From: an uncultured Bacillus sp.
Lineage (GTDB): Bacteria > Bacillota > Bacilli > Bacillales_B > DSM-18226
NCBI RefSeq assembly: GCF_946478885.1
Contig: NZ_CAMLDX010000024.1
Coordinates: 1-38,803, forward strand
Direction: 5' to 3'
Length of the DNA: 38,803 nt
Below the pieces are notes generated by a model, which was given only the letters and a program-made list of their open reading frames with translations, did no database searches and was not told where the DNA came from. This document shows, piece by piece, positions 1-7,197 of the stretch. Numbering within the stretch: position 1 is the first letter of the stretch; every line of letters starts with the position of its first letter. A program made the translations under genes and the position numbers.

Positions 1-67
1 ACTATTTCTTATGTTGTGCCTTGATATCACTTCATTTATGAAAATAGTTTTTTACAAATCTTTAAAG

Positions 68-153
68 ATCTTCAACATTATTTGGTTTGCGTGTGATAGA
101 AACTTATTGTTGCAGCAATAAGTTTCATCCTAACTAACCATGTTGTTGAAGAT
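68..153. repeat. Nested inverted repeats downstream of the Mo-enzyme operon
   Basis: An 11-bp perfect stem (99-109 with 116-126, six-base loop) is enclosed by a second 10-bp inverted pair, ATCTTCAACA at 68-77 and TGTTGAAGAT at 144-153. It lies about 65-150 bases beyond the stop of the last gene of the operon. The inner hairpin has no U-run on the minus strand, so it is at best an atypical terminator or an mRNA 3'-end structure. I see no gene in bases 1-216. Confidence 0.5.
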
Positions 154-216
154 TTTTTTATCCTTGATAATTTTCATATCGACCTCCATGTTTACTGGAT
201 CTTCTAAAAATAAAAC

Positions 217-1065
217 TTAGAATATGAATTTTAAATCCGATTTGTATTGCGGGAAGAACTTTATTTCTCTACCACACAAGAAGTAGAATATTCTCCAATA
301 AACTAAACCAATTAAGTTAGATAGGCACAATAGACTAGCAAGAAGAATACTATTGCCGCTGATAAAAATTGCTAAAAAAGCTGCGGCAGGGATCAAACAT
401 GAGGTAATGATCCATCCAATAAAGGGTCCGCGAAATTCTCCTTCGAAAACTTTGACTGCAACGCCATATCTAAGTTTACTAATATTATTGATATAGAATA
501 ATTGACCCATAATTAATGTGATTGAAGTAATAAGTGATGTGATCAGCATAGCCTGTTGTCCGTGTGTATTGAAATAAACCGTTAATACATACGTCGCAAT
601 TGAACCAATCGATATAATTGATAATAGGAAGTTGATTCCTACTAATCTAGTTTTCCATGCTGGTCTAGCAAATAATTGATAAACTAAACCCGTTGAATAC
701 ATGAATAAAATAGAAGCTGCTACAGCTAAAACTTGAATAATCACCAAGAAAGTCTTGTTATATTCAAAGAAAATTTTATCAGCGAATTGGAGTAAATATA
801 AAATTACTACAATAAATACCCAATATGCTTCTTGGGTCAAATGCGACCTTGGATTAGCAAAAGTATTAAGCATTCTAGCTGGTCTACCTAAGTGGATTAC
901 TGATAAAAGCATTCCAATACCTAATATCACGATCGAAACTGCAGCTATCAGCGATAAGTTCAAATCTGCATCAAAAGCGTAAAATGCATATACACTCATG
1001 ATATACAATCCCATAGAAAAGCGCTGTAATAAGGTTGAAGCTACTAAAGGATATTGTGGTTTCAT
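217..1065 (-). CDS. DmsC-like membrane anchor subunit of a molybdoenzyme
   Basis: The product is 282 residues and almost wholly hydrophobic, with about eight predicted membrane helices, the usual size for DmsC-type anchors of DMSO-reductase-family complexes. The motif HLGRPARMLN at about residues 58-67, followed by a conserved Asn-Pro and Ser-x-Leu segment, is the DmsC signature region. Its role would be to pass electrons between the menaquinone pool and the Fe-S subunit encoded immediately upstream. It overlaps that gene by 4 bases (ATGA), showing translational coupling. It is the last gene of the operon. The true electron direction and the substrate of the complex cannot be read from this subunit. 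Family confidence is high, physiological role low. Confidence 0.85.
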   Translation of the reverse strand: MKPQYPLVASTLLQRFSMGLYIMSVYAFYAFDADLNLSLIAAVSIVILGIGMLLSVIHLGRPARMLNTFANPRSHLTQEAYWVFIVVILYLLQFADKIFFEYNKTFLVIIQVLAVAASILFMYSTGLVYQLFARPAWKTRLVGINFLLSIISIGSIATYVLTVYFNTHGQQAMLITSLITSITLIMGQLFYINNISKLRYGVAVKVFEGEFRGPFIGWIITSCLIPAAAFLAIFISGNSILLASLLCLSNLIGLVYWRIFYFLCGREIKFFPQYKSDLKFIF

Positions 1066-1646
1066 AGTTTACTAGCTCCCTTTCGAGGTTTTAAATAAAC
1101 CGTTGACGGCTTCGTACCAATGTCATCGTGAATTTTCATTACACGGTCAGCATGTTGGGCTAAGTATAAGGAAACTTCCGAATTGGAATCATTAATATCT
1201 CCGACCATGCGACAGTTTCCAATACAAGTAGAGACACAAGCTGGTTTTTTCCCTTGCTCCAATAAATGAACACACATAATACATTTTTCAACCATGCCTT
1301 TATTTGGATTAAGTGTTCTTGCTCCGTAAGGACATGCCCAAGTACAATAACCGCAGCCATAACATTTGTCATGGTCCACTAGCACAACACCATTATCAGC
1401 CTTATAAGTTGCCTTTGTCGGACAAACTTCAACGCATAATGGCTCGTCACAATGCATACATTGTTTTGGAAAATAAAACATATTTCCATCTTCCGGACCG
1501 ACTTTATAAACACGATTCCAAAAAACTCCATAATCCACATGGTTTTCTTCTTTGCAAGCTACTGTACAAGCCTGGCAGCCAACACATCGGTCTAGATCAA
1601 TAACCATAATATATCTTCTTTTCTTTGTGTCTATAGTTGTAGGCAT
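1062..1646 (-). CDS. DmsB-like four-cluster 4Fe-4S electron-transfer subunit
   Basis: The 194-residue protein carries four cysteine groups typical of DmsB/NrfC/PhsB ferredoxin subunits: CVGCQACTVAC, CMHCDEPLCVEVC, CYGCGYCTWAC and a last group starting CIMC and ending CIGNC. It should wire the catalytic Mo subunit to the membrane anchor. I chose the ATG at 1646, which has AAGGGGGT just upstream and lies 13 bases after the stop of the Mo subunit. The longer reading frame to 1736 would overlap the upstream gene by 77 bases and has no ribosome site. No Tat or Sec leader is present, in line with the catalytic subunit. Gene order A-B-C is that of dms/psr-type complexes. Confidence 0.9.
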   Translation of the reverse strand: MPTTIDTKKRRYIMVIDLDRCVGCQACTVACKEENHVDYGVFWNRVYKVGPEDGNMFYFPKQCMHCDEPLCVEVCPTKATYKADNGVVLVDHDKCYGCGYCTWACPYGARTLNPNKGMVEKCIMCVHLLEQGKKPACVSTCIGNCRMVGDINDSNSEVSLYLAQHADRVMKIHDDIGTKPSTVYLKPRKGASKL

Positions 1647-1659
1647 TTTAGTACCCCCT

Positions 1660-3978
1660 TTAAGCTTTATACACTTTGCATAATGTTGAGCGAGACCCTG
1701 GAGATCCTGTAATCTTGTCATGATGTTTATCACCAATCAATATATTAGCATTTGCTATAAAATCGGGGTAATCAGGTAAATTTAGTTCTTTACATCCTTG
1801 CCACCAGCCATGGGGTACAGAAATAACCCTTGGATGTATCCCTTCTGTTACTTGGGCTTTCATTTGAATTTTGCCGTATGGTGATTCAATCCAACATAAA
1901 TCATAATCTTTAATCTCCAAGTCTTTAGCAGATTTATCATTAATCATTAATCTCGGTTCGGGTGATAATTCTCTTAAATATGGTATCCCCCGATAAGCAG
2001 AATGATAGAAATGCGAATAACGTCGGCCTGTGATCAATATGAACGGGTACTCTTGTGCCATTTTTGGTGTAGCATATGGACTTTCAGCAGGCTCCTCAAA
2101 ATTTGGTAATGGATCAATATCTTGTTCAGCAAAGTGCATGGTATAAATTTCTGCTTTTTTTGAAGGTGTTGGGAAACCAGATTTAATATACTTATAAGAC
2201 TCAAGTGGTGTATGCTCAAATATCCAACTTTCTTTTAACTCTGCATAGGTAATTCCTAAAGGTTCTAATTGAAAGTCAAACATTTCTTCATCGGTTTTCC
2301 ACGGCCACAAATCTGGGTCTAATCTGCGTCCTAGTTCACGCATAAACGTTATATCAGAACGTCTTTCAAAAAGAGGATCTACAGCTCTTTGTTGAGCAAA
2401 CATCCATCTTCCGCAAAGTTCATCAGCAATATAATCTCGTTCTGTCCAGTGAGCAGATGGCAAAACAATATCAGCAATTTGGCAACTGGGACTCATAAAA
2501 TAGTCCATGAATACAACAAAATCCATGTTTAATAAAGCTTTTTTTACTTTTTGTGGCTGCTCGGACCATGAAAGTGGATTACCTTGGATGCCTATATAAG
2601 CTTTAATTGGATATGGTTCTCCAGTAATTGCAGCTTCCCAAATAAGTGGGGGATGACTATTGGGATAAAGTTTAAAGTTACCCAATTTCTTTTCCCAATG
2701 TATTGGTTTCGTTTCTCCAGTTAATCTAGAACCTAGCATTGCATTCCAAAATGGAGGCCAAAGGTTTCCTCCTATACGGTCTAGATTGCCAGTAATCGCT
2801 ATAATAGTATTTATAGCTTGAATGGTATGAAATGAATTTGTATGTTCCTCAATTCCCTGATAAATTGTTATTGCTGCAGATTTTGCTGTTGCATACATTC
2901 TTGCACTGTCATATATGGTCTTTGGTTCCACCCAACAGATTTCAGCTGCTTTTTCAAGAGGCATTTTAGCAGCTCTTTCCCTTAGCTCTTGCCAAGCTGT
3001 CTTCGCTTCAACCACTTTTCCATCTATGGTATGAATTTTAAAATAACCATTTAATTCAGGGTCAAGTTCAGATTGTTTATTGTCAATGTCAAGCGATTGA
3101 AATGTTTTACTTGTATTATCCCAAATAATTGGTACTTTTTCACTGCCTCCAGCTTTGATATCTGCTTCCATTATTGGTTTTAACGTTTTTGTATCAATCA
3201 TAACTGGAAGTGTGGTCCATTTTTTACAAAATGGTTCATCATAAAGATGTTCTTCGATGATAATATTTAACCAGGCCATGGCTAATGCACTATCACTGCC
3301 AGGACGAACTTGTACAAATTCATCTGCTTTAGAGGCTAAAGGATGTTCATAGTTTGGATCGATAACAATAATTTTGGCATTTCTATTCCGACTTCTATTG
3401 ATTTCTCCAGCAACTACAGTAGCTTCAGTCCAAACCATATTAGATCCCCAAAATACTTGAACTTCACTATGATCAAAATCTACTCCATCCCAAATGGTAA
3501 CCATACCAGTCATTTCCATACTAACCGATAAAATTGGATTTAAACAGATATGGGCTGGACTGCACCAGTGATTTACACCTACGGTTTTACCAAGGCGATG
3601 ATTCCATTGATTTGTCCCTCGTCCAGTCCCTTGACCGAAAACGATTGTTTCTGGACCATATTCTTTCATATATGTTTTAATCTTTTTCTCAATGGTATCC
3701 ATTGCTTCATCCCAGCTAATTCTCTCCCACTTTCCTTCTCCTCTTTTTCCAACTCTTTTCATTGGATAATTAATTCTATCTGGATGATACAATATTGAGA
3801 CTGCTGATCGACCTTTTGAGCATAAGCGTCCTTGGTTGCGAGGATCTTCTGGGTTTCCCTCCACCTTAATTAATTTTCCATTTTTGTCAACATGACAAAG
3901 TACACCACATTTTGCATGGCATTCAAAACAGTTGGTTTTAACAATTTTCCCGTTGTCGGTTGCTATAATTGATGACAT
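1660..3978 (-). CDS. Molybdopterin oxidoreductase, DMSO-reductase superfamily, substrate unknown
   Basis: This 772-residue catalytic subunit has the N-terminal [4Fe-4S] ligands C17, C20, C24 and C53, then the molybdopterin oxidoreductase core, and a C-terminal guanine-dinucleotide-binding domain (ITGRRYSHFYHS region, PHGWW near the end). The likely metal ligand is a cysteine, C145 in AHICLNP, or less likely C139. There is no twin-arginine leader: the protein begins a few residues before the first cluster motif, so the enzyme is predicted to be cytoplasmic. An insert at about residues 265-345 separates it from short formate-dehydrogenase-like members. From memory, the central region resembles the tungsten/molybdenum hydratase and organic-substrate clades more than DmsA, but I cannot name the substrate. 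Start ATG is preceded by AAAGGTGG. Confidence 0.88.
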   Translation of the reverse strand: MSSIIATDNGKIVKTNCFECHAKCGVLCHVDKNGKLIKVEGNPEDPRNQGRLCSKGRSAVSILYHPDRINYPMKRVGKRGEGKWERISWDEAMDTIEKKIKTYMKEYGPETIVFGQGTGRGTNQWNHRLGKTVGVNHWCSPAHICLNPILSVSMEMTGMVTIWDGVDFDHSEVQVFWGSNMVWTEATVVAGEINRSRNRNAKIIVIDPNYEHPLASKADEFVQVRPGSDSALAMAWLNIIIEEHLYDEPFCKKWTTLPVMIDTKTLKPIMEADIKAGGSEKVPIIWDNTSKTFQSLDIDNKQSELDPELNGYFKIHTIDGKVVEAKTAWQELRERAAKMPLEKAAEICWVEPKTIYDSARMYATAKSAAITIYQGIEEHTNSFHTIQAINTIIAITGNLDRIGGNLWPPFWNAMLGSRLTGETKPIHWEKKLGNFKLYPNSHPPLIWEAAITGEPYPIKAYIGIQGNPLSWSEQPQKVKKALLNMDFVVFMDYFMSPSCQIADIVLPSAHWTERDYIADELCGRWMFAQQRAVDPLFERRSDITFMRELGRRLDPDLWPWKTDEEMFDFQLEPLGITYAELKESWIFEHTPLESYKYIKSGFPTPSKKAEIYTMHFAEQDIDPLPNFEEPAESPYATPKMAQEYPFILITGRRYSHFYHSAYRGIPYLRELSPEPRLMINDKSAKDLEIKDYDLCWIESPYGKIQMKAQVTEGIHPRVISVPHGWWQGCKELNLPDYPDFIANANILIGDKHHDKITGSPGSRSTLCKVYKA

Positions 3979-4003
3979 AATGAACCACCTTTCATTCTGT
4001 TTA

Positions 4004-4210
4004 TCACTTAATGCCTTGTTTCCAACTTTTTTTAATGGCCCTTAATTTACACTTTTCAAAGCAGATTCCACATCTAGTACAGATTTTTTGGTCAATAATC
4101 AACGGACCTGTTTTGGATTTGATGATTGACTTGGATGGACAGCTCTTTAAACACAATCCGCACCTCTTACAACGATCTTGTCGAATGATATAGGACCAAA
4201 GTTTAATCAA
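4004..4210 (-). CDS. Small 2[4Fe-4S] ferredoxin
   Basis: The 68-residue protein has two canonical cluster motifs, CKRCGLCLKSC and CTRCGICFEKC, spaced as in bacterial-type two-cluster ferredoxins. It starts with TTG; AAGGTGGTG lies at a normal distance upstream. It sits 25 bases before the Mo-enzyme gene and 60 bases after tetR, so it belongs to the same operon. DmsABC-type complexes do not normally need an extra ferredoxin, so this one may supply low-potential electrons to the Mo enzyme or deliver them elsewhere. It is a soluble, basic, cytoplasmic protein by inspection (Lys-rich C-terminus). Confidence 0.85.
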   Translation of the reverse strand: MIKLWSYIIRQDRCKRCGLCLKSCPSKSIIKSKTGPLIIDQKICTRCGICFEKCKLRAIKKSWKQGIK

Positions 4211-4270
4211 AATTCACCACCTTAAATTGTTCTTTGATTAAAAATTACACGTTGAACTTAATCACCTCCT

Positions 4271-4879
4271 TTAATCTGAAGTGTGTCTAGTTGAGTTGTT
4301 AATTTTTTGGAATCCAATGGTACATACGCCATTAACATATAGATCTGTTATCTCATCTGCTAAGAAATCAATATTTTCCTTTTGGGGAAGCAAGTATTCA
4401 AATATTACCCGTTCAATGGTGGCTAGTATAGAATGTCCGAGAAAATCAAGCCTAATTTCATTTCTAATGAATCCGTTTTCTTGTTCCCATTGTGTTACTG
4501 AAATTAATGCTTGTAATAACTCACTACGAATTTCTTCGATAAAAGGATTTAAATAAAATACAGATTTTGTATATCCAGGATTCTCCATCATGATTTCCAA
4601 AATACTTTTCCATCTTTTTCTTATTGTATTGCTATAGTTTTCATTTCCTTTTTCAATAGTAAATTTCTTAATAATTCGATTCTTCCAATCCTCTAACAAC
4701 TCTTTGTAAAGAACTTCCTTATTTTCGAAATATATATAAAAAGTTCTTGGAGAATAACCAGCATTTGCTACAATATCAGAAATTCTTGCTCTATGGAACC
4801 CAACATTAGCAAATTCGTCGATTGCTGATTCCATTATTTTTTGCCTAGTTTTTTCTGCTTGTTGTGGATCTCTTACCAT
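4271..4879 (-). CDS. TetR/AcrR-family transcriptional regulator
   Basis: The 202-residue protein has the TetR N-terminal helix-turn-helix at about residues 10-57, including the signature VANAGYSPRTFYIYFENKE. The remaining 140 residues form the variable ligand-binding and dimerisation domain. It is the first gene of the Mo-enzyme operon and is preceded by AAGGGGGA. A perfect 45-bp palindrome lies between its promoter and start codon, so auto-repression of the whole operon is likely. The ligand is unknown; by analogy it may be the substrate or product of the Mo enzyme. TetR control of a respiratory-type Mo enzyme is less usual than FNR or two-component control. Confidence 0.9.
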   Translation of the reverse strand: MVRDPQQAEKTRQKIMESAIDEFANVGFHRARISDIVANAGYSPRTFYIYFENKEVLYKELLEDWKNRIIKKFTIEKGNENYSNTIRKRWKSILEIMMENPGYTKSVFYLNPFIEEIRSELLQALISVTQWEQENGFIRNEIRLDFLGHSILATIERVIFEYLLPQKENIDFLADEITDLYVNGVCTIGFQKINNSTRHTSD

Positions 4880-4895
4880 TTAATATCCCCCTTCA

Positions 4896-4940
4896 ATATC
4901 AGGTAAATAATTATTTAGTAAATAATTATTTACCTGATAT
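4896..4940. promoter_or_regulatory. Perfect 45-bp palindrome, probable TetR operator
   Basis: Two exact 22-bp arms (4896-4917 and 4919-4940) flank a single G at 4918. Each arm contains the 14-bp self-palindrome TAAATAATTATTTA (4904-4917 and 4919-4932), so the site can be read as two tandem operators within a larger dyad. It covers the predicted transcription start (about 4935) and the leader of tetR. Binding by the adjacent TetR protein is inference. Confidence 0.8.
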
Positions 4941-4941
4941 C

Positions 4942-4971
4942 AGTATAGACCACCATAGAAAACGCTTTCAA
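4942..4971 (-). promoter_or_regulatory. SigA-type promoter of the tetR/Mo-enzyme operon with cre site
   Basis: On the minus strand the -35 TTGAAA (4966-4971) and -10 TATACT (4942-4947) are separated by 18 bases. The 14-mer TGAAAGCGTTTTCT (4957-4970) matches the catabolite-responsive element TGWAANCGNTNWCA at 13 of 14 positions and overlaps the -35. This predicts CcpA repression during growth on good carbon sources. Confidence 0.65.
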
Positions 4972-5323
4972 TATATATTTTGAATAATTCAATGAATGTA
5001 CATAGATGTGTCTAAAATTAGATTCAATATAATATCCATTTAAGTATTAAAAAACAATCATCGTAAATTGTAATATAAATGCAACCCCTAATGCAGTACC
5101 GGGAAACCAATGATTAGATAAAATGGGAATTTTGCGCAACTTTACATGGAGTACAGGCATGACTCTCAGCCAGTTTTCCTGTAAAGTTGGCTTCCTGGCT
5201 GAAAGTCATGCCTGCCGAGACTCCGCAACACATGTTAAACGAAAAGACTCTGTTATGTAAAGCAGTTGATGAATTTCTCGGTGAAACAACCTGCCTCCTA
5301 CATTCTCCTTTTATTAATAAAGT
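4972..5323. other. Gene-free interval with one long inverted repeat
   Basis: No open frame with a ribosome site was found on either strand. The stretch contains the inverted repeat described separately at 5137-5214 and otherwise AT-rich sequence between the tetR promoter and the 3' end of the ChrB-like gene. Confidence 0.5.
5137..5214. repeat. Imperfect inverted repeat, possible mobile-element relic
   Basis: A 20-bp arm CAGGCATGACTCTCAGCCAG (5154-5173) pairs with 5195-5214 with one mismatch across a 21-base loop. A second 10-bp pair, CAACTTTACA (5137-5146) and TGTAAAGTTG (5180-5189), overlaps the first structure, so the two folds would compete. It is G/C-richer than its surroundings. Confidence 0.5.
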
Positions 5324-5881
5324 TTATTTTGAAATATCCTCGTCGATAATTCCTTCACGTTTATATACATTTTGAATGAACTCTTCAAATGCTTTTGTAC
5401 ATTCCTCAAAATTTTCTACTGCCTTTCCTTGAAGTTCGCATATAAAAAAATCCCTTTTTTTAATTTTTACCAGCCAGTTTTTAAGTCTTCGTAATTCAAC
5501 TTCATTTTCTTCTATTTCACGGAATGAAAAGTTGTTTATCCATGTCTCCTCTTCAATTTCTTTCAAAAACTTTTCTGCTTCCTCATTAAACTCTTTATAT
5601 TCCAATAATCTCTCATTATTAAATTCAGATATGATATCATCCTCAGATTTAAGAGATAATTTTTCAACTTCAAGTAGTGTTACTTCACCACCACTTTCAA
5701 CAATATATAATTTTAATTTCAAAAGTTTTTTTAGTGTCTCTTCCGTATTAGGACAGATACAGACTGATTGTTGTATATAATGCGCACCTAATGTTTTAAG
5801 GTTTCTCCACACTTTTACTCGTATCGATGAAGGTTCGGAAGGAATTTTATAGGCAAATATGATCCAACCATTAAATTTCAT
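5324..5881 (-). CDS. Stand-alone ChrB N-terminal-domain protein
   Basis: The 185-residue protein matches the N-terminal domain of the chromate-resistance regulator ChrB: a Trp-Ile-Ile start, YKIPSEPSSIRVKVWRNLK at about residues 11-29, LGAHYIQQSVCICP, and a later GGE-x-T-L motif. It is highly charged after residue 90, with Glu/Lys-rich helical stretches. Full ChrB has an additional C-terminal domain that is missing here, and no ChrA chromate transporter is nearby, so a role in chromate resistance should not be assumed. The gene stands alone, divergent from the DUF1232 gene across a 136-base gap. Confidence 0.65.
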   Translation of the reverse strand: MKFNGWIIFAYKIPSEPSSIRVKVWRNLKTLGAHYIQQSVCICPNTEETLKKLLKLKLYIVESGGEVTLLEVEKLSLKSEDDIISEFNNERLLEYKEFNEEAEKFLKEIEEETWINNFSFREIEENEVELRRLKNWLVKIKKRDFFICELQGKAVENFEECTKAFEEFIQNVYKREGIIDEDISK

Positions 5882-5945
5882 AAACTTTTAACTCCCTATG
5901 AATATTTTTCTTGATTTTACCACACTATAAAATATGTAACAGTTG

Positions 5946-5974
5946 TTGCATAACATCTTATCATAAGTTACACT
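5946..5974 (+). promoter_or_regulatory. SigA-like promoter of the DUF1232 gene
   Basis: -35 TTGCAT (5946-5951), 17-base spacer and -10 TACACT (5969-5974), about 40 bases before the chosen start codon. Confidence 0.45.
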
Positions 5975-6017
5975 CCATTTATATAGAGGATTGTTCCTGA
6001 TAAATGGAGGAGAAAAT

Positions 6018-6410
6018 ATGGATAAAGGGAAAACAAGTACAAGTTTAAAAGCTAAAGCAAAAAAAATTAAGCAAGAGATATTTGTATTAGTGGAGGCTTA
6101 TAAGCATCCTAGGACACCATTACTTGTTAAATTACTTTCGATTACTATTGTGGCTTATGCGTTTAGTCCCATTGATTTGATTCCGGATTTTATTCCTATT
6201 CTGGGATATTTGGATGATATTATCCTTATTCCATTAGGAATCACATTGGTACTGAAATTAATTCCTAAAGATGTTCTACAAGAATGTCGTGAAACAGTTG
6301 AGCATTCCAAAAAAGTAAAAAAGAAAAACTGGCTGGCTGGAGGCACTATCATAATTTTATGGGTTGGAGTTTTATTTTGGATTGCTTCATTATTTTTCAA
6401 TATGGGGTGA
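6018..6410 (+). CDS. YkvA-like DUF1232 membrane protein
   Basis: The 130-residue protein carries the DUF1232 core at about residues 35-90, with the typical AFSPIDLIPDFIPILGYLDD segment, followed by a basic stretch and one C-terminal membrane helix. The ATG at 6018 has GGAGGAG five bases upstream and is preferred to an in-frame TTG at 5991. The family is widespread and its function is not established. It stands alone on the plus strand. Confidence 0.8.
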   Translation: MDKGKTSTSLKAKAKKIKQEIFVLVEAYKHPRTPLLVKLLSITIVAYAFSPIDLIPDFIPILGYLDDIILIPLGITLVLKLIPKDVLQECRETVEHSKKVKKKNWLAGGTIIILWVGVLFWIASLFFNMG

Positions 6411-6429
6411 TTATAGATGGAACTTGTTA

Positions 6430-6735
6430 TTAATAAGGTGAATTTGTATGATTAATATTTTTTCTTCTAATATATTCTTTATTTTGTATTTCTTCTTTCA
6501 TAAAGGGAATTTTAAAATTAGAAAAGACTATAAGAATCATAGCAATATGATATATGTTGAAAATGGGCAATATAACTACGAATAAATATATTAGTAGTTC
6601 AATAAAGGTGTATTTTTTTAACATTTTTAAAAGATCCGCATTACTTGAAAAGTTTTTAAACATCTTATTAAACAGTAAGATACTATAATAGATACAAATA
6701 ATAAAACAAATATAAAAAACAATAATTTGTGACAC
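6430..6735 (-). CDS. Small membrane protein, possible immunity-like partner
   Basis: The frame encodes 101 residues with about three hydrophobic helices and a basic, polar C-terminal tail. It starts with GTG, one base after the stop of the Gly-rich peptide frame (TAG then T then GTG), so translation would be coupled to it; no separate ribosome site is visible. Small multi-helix proteins directly after a bacteriocin gene are often immunity proteins, but nothing in this sequence proves that. Composition is very AT-rich. It could be a non-functional relic. Confidence 0.35.
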   Translation of the reverse strand: MSQIIVFYICFIICIYYSILLFNKMFKNFSSNADLLKMLKKYTFIELLIYLFVVILPIFNIYHIAMILIVFSNFKIPFMKEEIQNKEYIRRKNINHTNSPY

Positions 6736-6736
6736 A

Positions 6737-6926
6737 CTAAAAAAAACAAAGCAAGTAACCTTTATTTAATGCACCATACCCTATACAATATGCAATTCTT
6801 CCAACTGCTCCTGAAATTAATCCTCCCGCAACACCTACTACCCAAGCCAGTGGCCCACCTGCTTTCATCCATTTAAGAACTTTACTAACAACAACTACAC
6901 AAGCAAAAAAAAGTTGCTGGACTCAT
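6737..6926 (-). pseudogene. Frame-shifted Gly-rich hydrophobic peptide gene, bacteriocin-like
   Basis: On the minus strand an ATG at 6926 opens a frame that is lost at a run of eight T (plus-strand A at 6905-6912). Removing one T restores a 62-residue peptide with a hydrophobic N-terminal half and a core reading KVLKWMKAGGPLAWVVGVAG, followed by a Gly/Ala segment with GxxxG-type spacings. This resembles class II bacteriocin pore peptides, but no double-glycine leader or transporter is present. It may be a pseudogene, a sequencing homopolymer error or a slippage site. Confidence 0.35.
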
Positions 6927-7032
6927 ACCTAATCCTGCAATAGAAAACTATCGAGAGTTTCTCGACAGCCTAACCTATCATTTTGATAAATTTGACTATT
7001 AATTTTAATATTCATATATTGGCAAAAAAAGG
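6927..7032. other. AT-rich gene-free interval
   Basis: No supported gene. It contains a short hairpin, CGAGA at 6952-6956 with TCTCG at 6960-6964, and otherwise low-complexity AT sequence between the peptide relic and the next small frame. Confidence 0.4.
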
Positions 7033-7185
7033 ATGTCTATACAGCAAAAAATCCTTTACAATGACAGTAAAGGCGGTTCCCTGTCCAGTAAAAGATACCA
7101 TATGGATAAGAATACCGTTTCCCTGAAGCGGTGGCAAAAGAACATGGATAAAATAAAGAAGCACTATATTATGCGAAGCCAGTGA
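7033..7185 (+). CDS. Possible 50-residue basic protein or gene fragment
   Basis: An ATG at 7033 opens a 50-codon frame whose C-terminal half is strongly basic and helical (KNTVSLKRWQKNMDKIKKHY). There is no clear ribosome site. It ends 12 bases before the next gene on the same strand. It could be a remnant of a larger gene; I do not recognise it. Confidence 0.25.
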   Translation: MSIQQKILYNDSKGGSLSSKRYHMDKNTVSLKRWQKNMDKIKKHYIMRSQ

Positions 7186-7197
7186 GGGGGTTTTTAA

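Noticed and set aside
1647..1736. 30-residue N-terminal extension of the DmsB-like protein
   Set aside because: It lies inside the upstream gene and lacks a ribosome site, whereas the ATG at 1646 has a strong one.
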